The notes beneath the pieces are model-generated. The model worked only from the letters and a program-made list of their open reading frames with translations. It did no database searches and had not been told where the DNA came from. A DNA stretch of 12,678 bases from a bacterium (GTDB lineage: Archaea; Thermoplasmatota; Thermoplasmata; Lutacidiplasmatales; UBA184), in assembly GCA_021832495.1 (NCBI GenBank), contig JAKBKR010000020.1:1-12678 (forward strand), given 5' to 3'. Shown here in pieces: positions 6,211 through 11,931 of the stretch (within the stretch, counting starts at the first letter, position 1; every line of letters starts with the position of its first letter). The position numbers and the translations under genes are program-made.

Positions 6211-8649
6211 ATGCAACCGGGACCCAGATCTACCCTTCCCCTAGAATCACCACAAGGGGTGCCGTCCGCCCCATCGACGTTGAGCTCCAAGGTGGAGTCC
6301 GACCCGGGGAGCCGAGCGAGCCTGTCTTCGGGGACCTCAGTGCTGTCTTCTCCGTTATCCGAGGGCGTCTCCGTTCCCCACGCCCTCGAGCCGACATCGT
6401 CCCAGGGTGCCCTCCCCGGGGAACCCATCACGTTCCCCCCCGATTGGCCCGCCCGGGGAGGTCCACTGGACCTAATGGTGCAGGACCTCCCCCACGCCTC
6501 TTCGGGGGTCGAGTGGTGGTACTTCAACGCCCATCTCACCTCGGCTGAGGGAAAGCCCTATGGCCTGTTCGGGTCCTTTTTCCGGTTGGTCGTGGGTCGT
6601 TCCGAGAAGGACGGCAGTCTGAACTACGCTCACTTCCTTACCTGGGCCCTCACCGACGCCACGGAGGGGAAGTATTACCCCACGACCGAACTGGAGCCTC
6701 CGCTCCTTGGGTTGATGCTCTCCCGCTTAGAGCGGGGCGAAGGCACGGCCGACCCCCGCATCCGACGGGCGCTCGCCGAATCGCTCCGCAAGGGGAAGAT
6801 GCCCCGCCCCGACCGCACGTTCGCATCCCCGGTGACCGTGGCCCGGGACCGGTTGGACCTGGAGTACGGCGCTTCCCACTTTGTCAAAGAGCCTTCGGGG
6901 GATTATCGAGTGAAGCTCCAGGGAACGCAGGCGAGCTGCGAGCTCCTCATCCATCCGGAATGCCCGCCGCATCGGCATGGTCGTGACGGGGTGGTGCCGG
7001 GAAAGGAAGGGGAGGAGATGTTCTACTACTTCATCCCCCGGAACTCGGTCGAAGGCACGCTCACCCTGGGCGATAGAACCATGTCCGTGACGGGGAGCGG
7101 ATGGTACGACCACGAGTTCGGCTCCCCGAAGGCCCGGAAGGCCGACGAGGGGCCGAAGATGGAGGTCGCCTGGAACTGGGCGGGCATCCAGTTGCAAGAT
7201 GGTGGCGCACTTACCATCTTCGAACTGCAGGAGATCAAGAGCGGCCGGGATGCGGGTTCCACCGCGGTGCTGATCGCGCCGGATGGGAGCGAAAAGCGCT
7301 CCGCGCAGATCCGGCTCGAACCCCTGCGATGGTGGCGGGGGGTGCGCTCCTTTGAGTCCCATCCCACGGCGTGGGCGGTCCGGGTCCCAGACCTTGACAT
7401 CGACCTCGTGATCGAAGCGATCGTGGAAGACCAGGAGATCATTACCGTTGTCTCGAAGCCCGCCTTTTGGGAAGGACAATGCACGGTGCGTGGGACGATC
7501 GCCGGGGATCCAGTCGGGGGCAAGGGGTACTTCGAGCGCAGCGGGTTCTCCTTCTTGGACTCCCTGGACGATTTCTTCAAGGCCGTGAGCCAGGAGGTGC
7601 GGAAGTCCGTCGCTTCCCTCTTGCCGTTGCACCCGTCGCGCAAGGAGGCGATCGCGCTCTTCGCGAGTCCCGAGCACGCTCACCTTCTGGACGGTCTCGA
7701 CGGCGAGGAGATCGCCGCGGGCCTTATCGCTCCCATCCGCACCATCACCGACCGGGGGGGTAAGGCTTGGCGTTCGTACGCAGCCCTCGCATGTACCGAG
7801 GCGCTCGGGGCGGACTGTCGACCGTACTCCCGTTGGCTCTCGCTGCCGGAGATCATGCATAGCGGCTCCCTCATGGTCGACGATGTGGAGGATCGCTCGA
7901 CCCTGCGGCGGGGCGGCCCCCCGGCTCATGCCCTGTTCGGGGAGCCCTTGGCGATCAATGCCGGCACTGCGGCGTACTTCATTGCGGAGGGGACTGCGAT
8001 GAGGGTGGACGCCCCCGACGCCAAGATGATCCGACTCTACAAACTCTACTTCGAGGGCCTCCGGGCGGGTCATGCCGGCCAGGCGGTCGACATCATGGGG
8101 TTCGACCGCTACCTCGACGAACTGGCCCGTACCGGGGACGGCCTCGGGCTCGAACGGAAGATCCTCGGCATGTACCGTCTCAAGACCGGGGCACCCGCGG
8201 GGATCCTCGCGCGGATGGGTGCGGTGGCCGCGGATGGGACGCCGGCCCAAGTGGAGGGCCTGGGCCGCTTCTTCGAGAACCTCGGGGTCGCCTTCCAGGT
8301 CGTCGACGACGTGTTGAACCTCAAGGGATTCAAGGGAGACCTCAAGTCGGTGGGGGAAGACCTCGCTTCCGGAAAGGTGACCCTCCCGGTGGTCTGCGCG
8401 CTACGCCGCCTCCCGGCCGAGGAGCGCTTCCAGATGGTGGCCGCCCTACGGAAGCGCCCCCTCGACCCCGTCACGATCTTCGGCCTCATCGGCATGATCC
8501 TCGGCACCGGCGCCTTCGATTACTGTCAATCGCTCGCCGAGAAGATGGTCGAGGACAGTTGGAGCGAGATTGAGCCGCTCCTTCCCGAGAGCCTGTGGAA
8601 GGTCATGCTGCGCGCGTTCTGCTGGTACGTGCTCGAACGGCACTATTGA
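6211..8649 (+). CDS. Fusion of CrtC/AttH-type lipocalin-like domain with GGPP-synthase-type polyprenyl synthetase
   Basis: One uninterrupted 812-residue frame carries two enzyme-like domains. After about 70 residues rich in Ser, Pro and Gly, residues about 72-450 match the CrtC/AttH lipocalin-like family: ITFPPD (73-78), EWWYFNAHL (101-109), GSFFR (121-125), GWYDHEFGS (297-305) and YFERSGF (440-446). CrtC hydrates carotenoid end groups; related proteins include AttH and fungal Diels-Alderases. Residues about 460-812 are an all-alpha isoprenyl diphosphate synthase with first Asp-rich motif DDVED (557-561) followed by LRRGGPPAH, and second motif QVVDDVLN (D699, D700, N703), then GEDLASGKVTLPVV. 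It resembles eukaryotic-type GGPP synthases and has small residues before the first Asp motif, so a C20 product is plausible. No signal peptide is visible. The true start may lie further in (GTG at 6259), because early codons look atypical. The role of the fused domain is unknown. Confidence 0.85.
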   Translation: MQPGPRSTLPLESPQGVPSAPSTLSSKVESDPGSRASLSSGTSVLSSPLSEGVSVPHALEPTSSQGALPGEPITFPPDWPARGGPLDLMVQDLPHASSGVEWWYFNAHLTSAEGKPYGLFGSFFRLVVGRSEKDGSLNYAHFLTWALTDATEGKYYPTTELEPPLLGLMLSRLERGEGTADPRIRRALAESLRKGKMPRPDRTFASPVTVARDRLDLEYGASHFVKEPSGDYRVKLQGTQASCELLIHPECPPHRHGRDGVVPGKEGEEMFYYFIPRNSVEGTLTLGDRTMSVTGSGWYDHEFGSPKARKADEGPKMEVAWNWAGIQLQDGGALTIFELQEIKSGRDAGSTAVLIAPDGSEKRSAQIRLEPLRWWRGVRSFESHPTAWAVRVPDLDIDLVIEAIVEDQEIITVVSKPAFWEGQCTVRGTIAGDPVGGKGYFERSGFSFLDSLDDFFKAVSQEVRKSVASLLPLHPSRKEAIALFASPEHAHLLDGLDGEEIAAGLIAPIRTITDRGGKAWRSYAALACTEALGADCRPYSRWLSLPEIMHSGSLMVDDVEDRSTLRRGGPPAHALFGEPLAINAGTAAYFIAEGTAMRVDAPDAKMIRLYKLYFEGLRAGHAGQAVDIMGFDRYLDELARTGDGLGLERKILGMYRLKTGAPAGILARMGAVAADGTPAQVEGLGRFFENLGVAFQVVDDVLNLKGFKGDLKSVGEDLASGKVTLPVVCALRRLPAEERFQMVAALRKRPLDPVTIFGLIGMILGTGAFDYCQSLAEKMVEDSWSEIEPLLPESLWKVMLRAFCWYVLERHY

Positions 8650-8661
8650 ACCGCGGGTCCG

Positions 8662-9045
8662 TCACTTGGACGGGCGGGTCCGGGCCCAGCCCTCTTGGCT
8701 CAGCTTGCGGTAGAGGCTCTCCGGGCCGGTGTCTTCCCCGTCGATGAGGCTCTCCTGCTGGAGGACGGCTCCCTTATTGAGCAGCCAGTAGTGGATACGC
8801 CAGTTCTTGCCCTTGTCGACCGTGGTGTTCTCGACCTCGCTCGAGAGGAGCCCTTCCTCCTCGAGCTTGTAGAAGATGTCGCGGTCCTCGCTGGCCAGGA
8901 TGTTGTCGAGGACGACGCTCTCGGACCCGAAGTAGTTCAACACCTGGATGGCGACATCTTCGGCGAGTTCGTCCGGAAGCTTGCCGTGGGCCACGAGCGT
9001 CCGTCGGATCGCCTTGGTGAATTCTTCCACCGTGACCGGGGGCAT
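8662..9045 (-). CDS. Small winged-helix-like protein (resembles DUF6015)
   Basis: The 127-residue protein is acidic and soluble. Residues about 6-45 form a helical segment (VEEFTKAIRRTL, then a helix through NYFGSE). Residues about 52-90 look like a winged helix: a recognition-like helix DRDIFYKLEEEGLL followed by a hairpin ending in WRIHYWLL. I associate this pattern with a Thermoplasmata family named DUF6015, from memory and without a search. DNA binding is possible but unproven. The frame is open upstream to 9204, but that stretch overlaps the divergent glycosylase gene. The ATG at 9045 lies about 25 bases from a TATA-like element, so I chose it. Its stop is 12 bp from the end of the convergent fusion gene. 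Confidence 0.75.
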   Translation of the reverse strand: MPPVTVEEFTKAIRRTLVAHGKLPDELAEDVAIQVLNYFGSESVVLDNILASEDRDIFYKLEEEGLLSSEVENTTVDKGKNWRIHYWLLNKGAVLQQESLIDGEDTGPESLYRKLSQEGWARTRPSK

Positions 9046-9065
9046 CGCAGGCTTGAAAGCCGCGG

Positions 9066-9075
9066 AATAGATAAC
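9066..9075. promoter_or_regulatory. Near-symmetric TATA-like element between divergent genes
   Basis: AATAGATAAC is the only AT-rich run between the two divergent genes. Its centre (9070.5) is 25.5 bases from the ATG at 9045 on the minus strand, where it reads GTTATCTATT. It is equally 25.5 bases from an in-frame TTG at 9096 on the plus strand. The distance fits leaderless archaeal transcription in both directions. Confidence 0.45.
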
Positions 9076-9080
9076 GGTTC

Positions 9081-9638
9081 GTGGGAAGGAGCGCGTTGGG
9101 GGCCGGCACGCCTTGGGTCCGGGGGGACTTCGACCGTCCCACGCTCGATGTGGCCCAGGACCTACTGGGGGCTCGACTTGTCCGGACCGTGCCCGGGGAA
9201 GCACCGCAAACCGTGGTCCTCACCGAGACCGAGGCCTACGTCTCGGGCGACCCGGCGAACCACGCCTTTCTTGGGCCGAACCGCAAGAACTGGACGATGT
9301 TCACGGGCCCCGGCCATCTTTACGTTTATCCCATCCATCGCTACTTCTGTGCCAATGTCACCACACGCCCCGGCGAGGCGGTATTGCTCCGGTCCGCGGT
9401 CCCATTACCCCCGTTGCAAGCCCGGCTGGGAGGTCCCGGTCTCCTCTGCCTAGCGCTGAACCTCACCCGCGCGCAGGACGGCATGGACCTTGTTGCCTCA
9501 GAGGAGGTCCGTGTCGTGCGCCGGGAGGGGGCGCCTCCCCGGTTCCGGGTGACCCCGCGGATCGGCATCCACCGCCACCGAGAAGCTCCGCTCCGGTTCG
9601 TCATCGACGAGGAATGGGTGGGCTCACGCAGCCGGTGA
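9081..9638 (+). CDS. 3-methyladenine DNA glycosylase, AAG/MPG family
   Basis: This protein of up to 185 residues matches the alkyladenine DNA glycosylase (AAG/MPG) family, usually about 180-210 residues in prokaryotes. It shows the N-terminal 'TLDVAQDLLGARLVR', the active-site segment TETEAY with the catalytic glutamate, the DPANHAFLGPNRKNWTMF stretch, and GPGHLYVYPIHRYFCANV, which lines the flipped-base pocket. RIGIHR near the C-terminus is the last family motif. It removes alkylated purines such as 3-methyladenine and hypoxanthine, starting base-excision repair. Two starts are possible. GTG at 9081 gives the longest form. TTG at 9096 sits at leaderless spacing from the AT-rich element at 9066-9075 and also follows AAGGAG at 9086-9091. 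The 3' end overlaps the convergent tfb gene by 15 bp. Confidence 0.88.
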   Translation: MGRSALGAGTPWVRGDFDRPTLDVAQDLLGARLVRTVPGEAPQTVVLTETEAYVSGDPANHAFLGPNRKNWTMFTGPGHLYVYPIHRYFCANVTTRPGEAVLLRSAVPLPPLQARLGGPGLLCLALNLTRAQDGMDLVASEEVRVVRREGAPPRFRVTPRIGIHRHREAPLRFVIDEEWVGSRSR

Positions 9639-10568
9639 GGGCAGGTCGAGCCGGTCCATGATCGTCTTGTACCGCCCGCGGATCGTGACCTCGGTGACGT
9701 GGGCGATCGAGGCGATCTGCTTCTGCGTCCGCTTTTCCCCCGTCTGCATCGCAGCGATGTAGAGCGTAGCCGCGGCGACCCCGGTCGGACCGCAGCCGCT
9801 GTTGAGCTGGAGCCGCATCACGTCCTTGAGGAGGGCCATGGCCCGCTTCTCCGTCGGGCGAGAAAGGCGTAGGTCGGCCGCGTAGCGCTTCACGTAATCC
9901 TGGGGGTCGGTCGGCAGTGTCCGGGTGCACAGCTCCCGGGCGACGAAACGGTAGAGGCGTCCGAGCTCGGTGCGGTCGAGCCGGGTCTGGGCCGCCACCT
10001 CGGTGAGGGTCCGGGGGAGGTTCGATTGGCGGGCCGCGGAGTAGACGCAAGCGGCGGCGATCCCCTCGATCGTGCGTCCCCGGACGAGGTTGTTGAACAC
10101 CGCCTTCCGATAGGTCATCGCCGCCGTCGCCCGGACGTTGCGCGGCAGACCCAAGGCGCTCGAGAGTCGTTCAACCTCCCCCAAGGCATGCGAGAGGTTC
10201 CGCTCCGTCGCGTTCACCGTGCGCATGCGCCGCTGAAGCTTCCGAAGTCGGTAGAACTGGGCTTTCGAATGACCCGGCACGGCGTGGCCGTAGTGGTCGG
10301 AGTCCTTCCAACCGATCGTGGTGCTGAGCCCTTTGTCCGGGAGGAGCACTGAAGAAGGGGCCCCGGTCCGTGCCTTACGGGCGGCCGACTCCGGATCGAA
10401 GCTGCGCCAATCCTGGCCGTGGTCGATGAGATGGTCCTCGTCCACGACACCGCAATCCGCACAGACGACCTCGCCATGCTCATAGTGGTGGATCAAGCGG
10501 GACGAATGGCAGCTCTTGCACCGCGAGGGCGCGGACTCCTCGAGGGGGGCCGGCGAGGCGCGGTTCAT
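9624..10568 (-). CDS. tfb: Transcription initiation factor IIB (TFB)
   Basis: The 314-residue protein has the complete archaeal TFB layout. An N-terminal zinc ribbon (C17, C20, C36, C39) recruits RNA polymerase. The B-reader and B-linker stretch includes DWRSFDPES (53-61) and TGAPSSVLLPDKGLSTTIGW (68-87). Two cyclin repeats (about 120-210 and 215-305) bind TBP and the BRE; the second contains the typical 'PxDYVxRxAxxL' opening and a C-terminal helix-turn-helix region (QIASIAHVTEVTIRGRY). TFB bridges TBP at the TATA box to polymerase, as TFIIB does in eukaryotes. The frame stays open upstream to 10898, but that stretch is antiphase to gar1; the ATG at 10568 overlaps the gar1 stop by 4 nt (ATGA) and is clearly the start. 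It may be one of several TFBs in the genome. Confidence 0.95.
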   Translation of the reverse strand: MNRASPAPLEESAPSRCKSCHSSRLIHHYEHGEVVCADCGVVDEDHLIDHGQDWRSFDPESAARKARTGAPSSVLLPDKGLSTTIGWKDSDHYGHAVPGHSKAQFYRLRKLQRRMRTVNATERNLSHALGEVERLSSALGLPRNVRATAAMTYRKAVFNNLVRGRTIEGIAAACVYSAARQSNLPRTLTEVAAQTRLDRTELGRLYRFVARELCTRTLPTDPQDYVKRYAADLRLSRPTEKRAMALLKDVMRLQLNSGCGPTGVAAATLYIAAMQTGEKRTQKQIASIAHVTEVTIRGRYKTIMDRLDLPSPAA

Positions 10569-10846
10569 CCCCGGCCCCTCACGCTGAGCGACTGTCCCAT
10601 CAAACGCAGGAGATCGCCGGGAGCCATCGGCTTCCGTGGTCGGACGGAAAGGTACGGCCGACGTACCGGACCGAAGACCTTGGTCACTCGTCCGATGAAC
10701 CGGCCGTGCGGGCTCTCCACCAATGTGCCTTCGGGGACCTCCCGCCCCCGCAGGATCACCGTGCCATCCGCCGTGATGAGGGCGACCGTTCCAACGTCTT
10801 CCCCTTCGAGGGGGCGTTGGACCGAGCCCGGCACGGATGGCTTCAA
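10565..10846 (-). CDS. gar1: H/ACA ribonucleoprotein subunit Gar1
   Basis: This protein of about 93 residues matches archaeal Gar1, a small beta-barrel that works with Cbf5, Nop10 and L7Ae in the H/ACA complex that pseudouridylates rRNA. The signature GRFIGRVTKVFGPVRRPYLS is present, preceded by 'GTVALITADGTVILRG' strands. A gar1-tfb arrangement is a known archaeal gene pair, and the 4-nt overlap here points to coupled translation. The start is uncertain because no ATG is available. TTG at 10867 gives 100 residues but would lie upstream of the expected transcription start. TTG at 10846 is about 27 bases from the TATA box centre and fits a leaderless message. GTG at 10834 is also possible. Confidence 0.88.
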   Translation of the reverse strand: MKPSVPGSVQRPLEGEDVGTVALITADGTVILRGREVPEGTLVESPHGRFIGRVTKVFGPVRRPYLSVRPRKPMAPGDLLRLMGQSLSVRGRG

Positions 10847-10869
10847 CGCCTGATTTATGGGCTTCAATG

Positions 10870-10877
10870 TATTTAAT
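10870..10877 (-). promoter_or_regulatory. TATA box of the gar1-tfb operon
   Basis: On the minus strand this reads TTAAATAC, within GGATTAAATAC, a good match to the archaeal TATA consensus in GC-rich surroundings. Transcription would begin about 26-28 bases on, at 10846-10848, coinciding with the TTG proposed as the gar1 start. Confidence 0.6.
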
Positions 10878-11299
10878 CCTAGGTAAGGGAGTCCGCATCC
10901 TAAGCTTGAGGGGGGTGGTAGGATTCCCGGTCGACTTCCCCTTGGGTGGAGCCGATTCCCATGGACCGCCCGAACCTCAATCCTTTCGGGTCGTCACAGT
11001 GTACTCCCGCCCCGGGTACTCTTGCGCCGTCCGAGTCCACCTATAGTTCCCACAGGGTCACCCCCACCGTGGTCGTCTATCCAATCCCGTTTAGGGTGCT
11101 ATGGGTGGTATCTTTCGATGGGTTAAGGCGGTGGGTTGAGGCATGGAGAAGATAGGGGCCCGCGGTCGGTTCCGATGGTTGCGAAGGTCCTACTGTCCCG
11201 GCAGGGTCTTGGAAGCGCGCTCCGGCCGAACTCTCCGCACAGAGTGGTGGGCGCAAGGTGAGCGCATAGGAACCCCGGTGGTCCTACGATGGAAAATGG
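10878..11299. other. Intergenic stretch without a convincing gene
   Basis: Between the divergent gar1 promoter and the promoter of the gene at 11333 lie about 420 bases. Short open frames on both strands show no recognisable protein features. I looked for tRNA arms, RNase P RNA and SRP RNA core motifs and C/D-box signatures and found none that hold. A weak 5-bp stem (ACTCT/AGAGT with a 6-nt loop, about 11230-11245) and a few AT-rich spots (such as CTATAG near 11041) are the only structures seen. It could be a regulatory spacer, a decayed gene or an unrecognised RNA. Confidence 0.5.
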
Positions 11300-11307
11300 T
11301 ATTATAG
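11300..11307 (+). promoter_or_regulatory. TATA box of the 178-residue protein gene
   Basis: TATTATAG is a clear AT-rich box whose centre is about 29-30 bases before the ATG at 11333. Transcription would start about 1-4 bases before the ATG, giving an essentially leaderless message. No Shine-Dalgarno sequence is present. Confidence 0.6.
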
Positions 11308-11332
11308 CGCAAAAGGCTCGAAATCTGTTGTC

Positions 11333-11869
11333 ATGTCTGTCGATACTCCTCCGAAAGAGTTCTTCGCTAATGTTCCGTTCCGCCCCAAAGAAACCCTCTT
11401 GGGTTACCTCCCGGGCATTCTCTCCCTTGTCATTCCGATCCAAGGCGCCGGGATGCCGAGGAAGGACGAGATCCGCTACCAGCTCACAGAACAGCCCACG
11501 GACCTCGTGGGCACCGACCAGCGGTTGATTGGTTACAAGATTGAGGAGGAGCGAGTCTTCCCGTTTCCGCGCAAGACCGAGTTCCGGGTGCGATTGGCCG
11601 CTCCTTTGGAGGGGATCCGCGAAGTGCGAGTGAAGGACCTGCGCGTGGAATTCTTGGGCGAGCTGACCGGGATGGGTCTCGCCACGGTCTACCTGATCAC
11701 CAGAGGGAGTGGGGAAGCGCAAGGCGTGGCCCGATGGATAGAGACCCTCGTGAAGCAGAGATTGGGATCGATGTACAGCTCGGGTACGTTGAGCACAGGA
11801 GACCTCCCTACGGGCCCGCGGGCGGGGAGGGCCCCGTCGAACACCCATGAACCAAGGGCGCATGGATAG
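11333..11869 (+). CDS. Protein of unknown function, possible PH-like fold
   Basis: I do not recognise this 178-residue protein. A short hydrophobic stretch, LLGYLPGILSLVIPI (about 22-36), could contact a membrane but is too short and interrupted for a sure transmembrane helix. Residues about 46-115 look like a run of amphipathic beta strands: a 'RYQLTEQPTDLVGTDQRLIGY' pattern, then EEERVFPF, TEFRVRL and VKDLRVEFL. VARWIETLVKQRLG (about 132-145) looks like a closing helix. That order loosely recalls a prokaryotic PH-like barrel, which is a guess. The last 30 residues are Gly/Pro/Arg rich and probably disordered. A well-placed TATA box and the strand pattern support it as real; a longer frame on the opposite strand has neither. 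It stands alone, followed by an oxidoreductase 62 nt later. Confidence 0.6.
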   Translation: MSVDTPPKEFFANVPFRPKETLLGYLPGILSLVIPIQGAGMPRKDEIRYQLTEQPTDLVGTDQRLIGYKIEEERVFPFPRKTEFRVRLAAPLEGIREVRVKDLRVEFLGELTGMGLATVYLITRGSGEAQGVARWIETLVKQRLGSMYSSGTLSTGDLPTGPRAGRAPSNTHEPRAHG

Positions 11870-11871
11870 CC

Positions 11872-11879
11872 ACATAACA
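11872..11879 (+). promoter_or_regulatory. Possible weak TATA box for the oxidoreductase gene
   Basis: ACATAACA follows the stop codon of the 178-residue protein gene. It would place transcription near 11902, leaving a leader of about 30 bases before the ATG at 11932, without a clear Shine-Dalgarno sequence. The match is weak; readthrough from the upstream gene is the alternative. Confidence 0.25.
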
Positions 11880-11931
11880 CTGGTTCGGCCGCTCCCGAAC
11901 CGTCACGACACTTGCCCTCGCTCCTCAGGCA

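Noticed and set aside
6727..8250. Open frame of 507 residues on the minus strand inside the fusion gene
   Set aside because: It is antisense to two well-matched enzyme domains, has no recognisable motif, and its Arg/Gly/Pro-rich composition is what GC-rich codon bias produces on the opposite strand.
10569..10898. Extended N-terminus of TFB of about 110 residues
   Set aside because: The extension lies out of phase on top of gar1, is not seen in TFB proteins, and the ATG at 10568 gives a normal zinc-ribbon start with a 4-nt overlap to gar1.
10920..10950. Minus-strand GGAAGTCGACC, similar to RNase P RNA conserved region I
   Set aside because: The match is partial, the partner region (ACAGAA-type) is missing at the right distance, and an RNA of normal length would run into gar1.
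10946..11155. Short plus-strand frame of 69 residues in the long spacer
   Set aside because: It has no TATA box at leaderless distance, no ribosome-binding site and no recognisable features; it is likely chance.
11185..11232. Segment slightly resembling the SRP RNA helix 8 core (CAGG, GGAAG, GC)
   Set aside because: The order of bases does not match the conserved core and I could not form the flanking helix 5 with nearby sequence.
11123..11875. Open frame of 250 residues on the minus strand over the orphan gene
   Set aside because: It has no motif, no TATA box in a suitable place and a shadow-like composition rich in Arg, Pro and His. The plus-strand frame has a promoter and a regular strand pattern.
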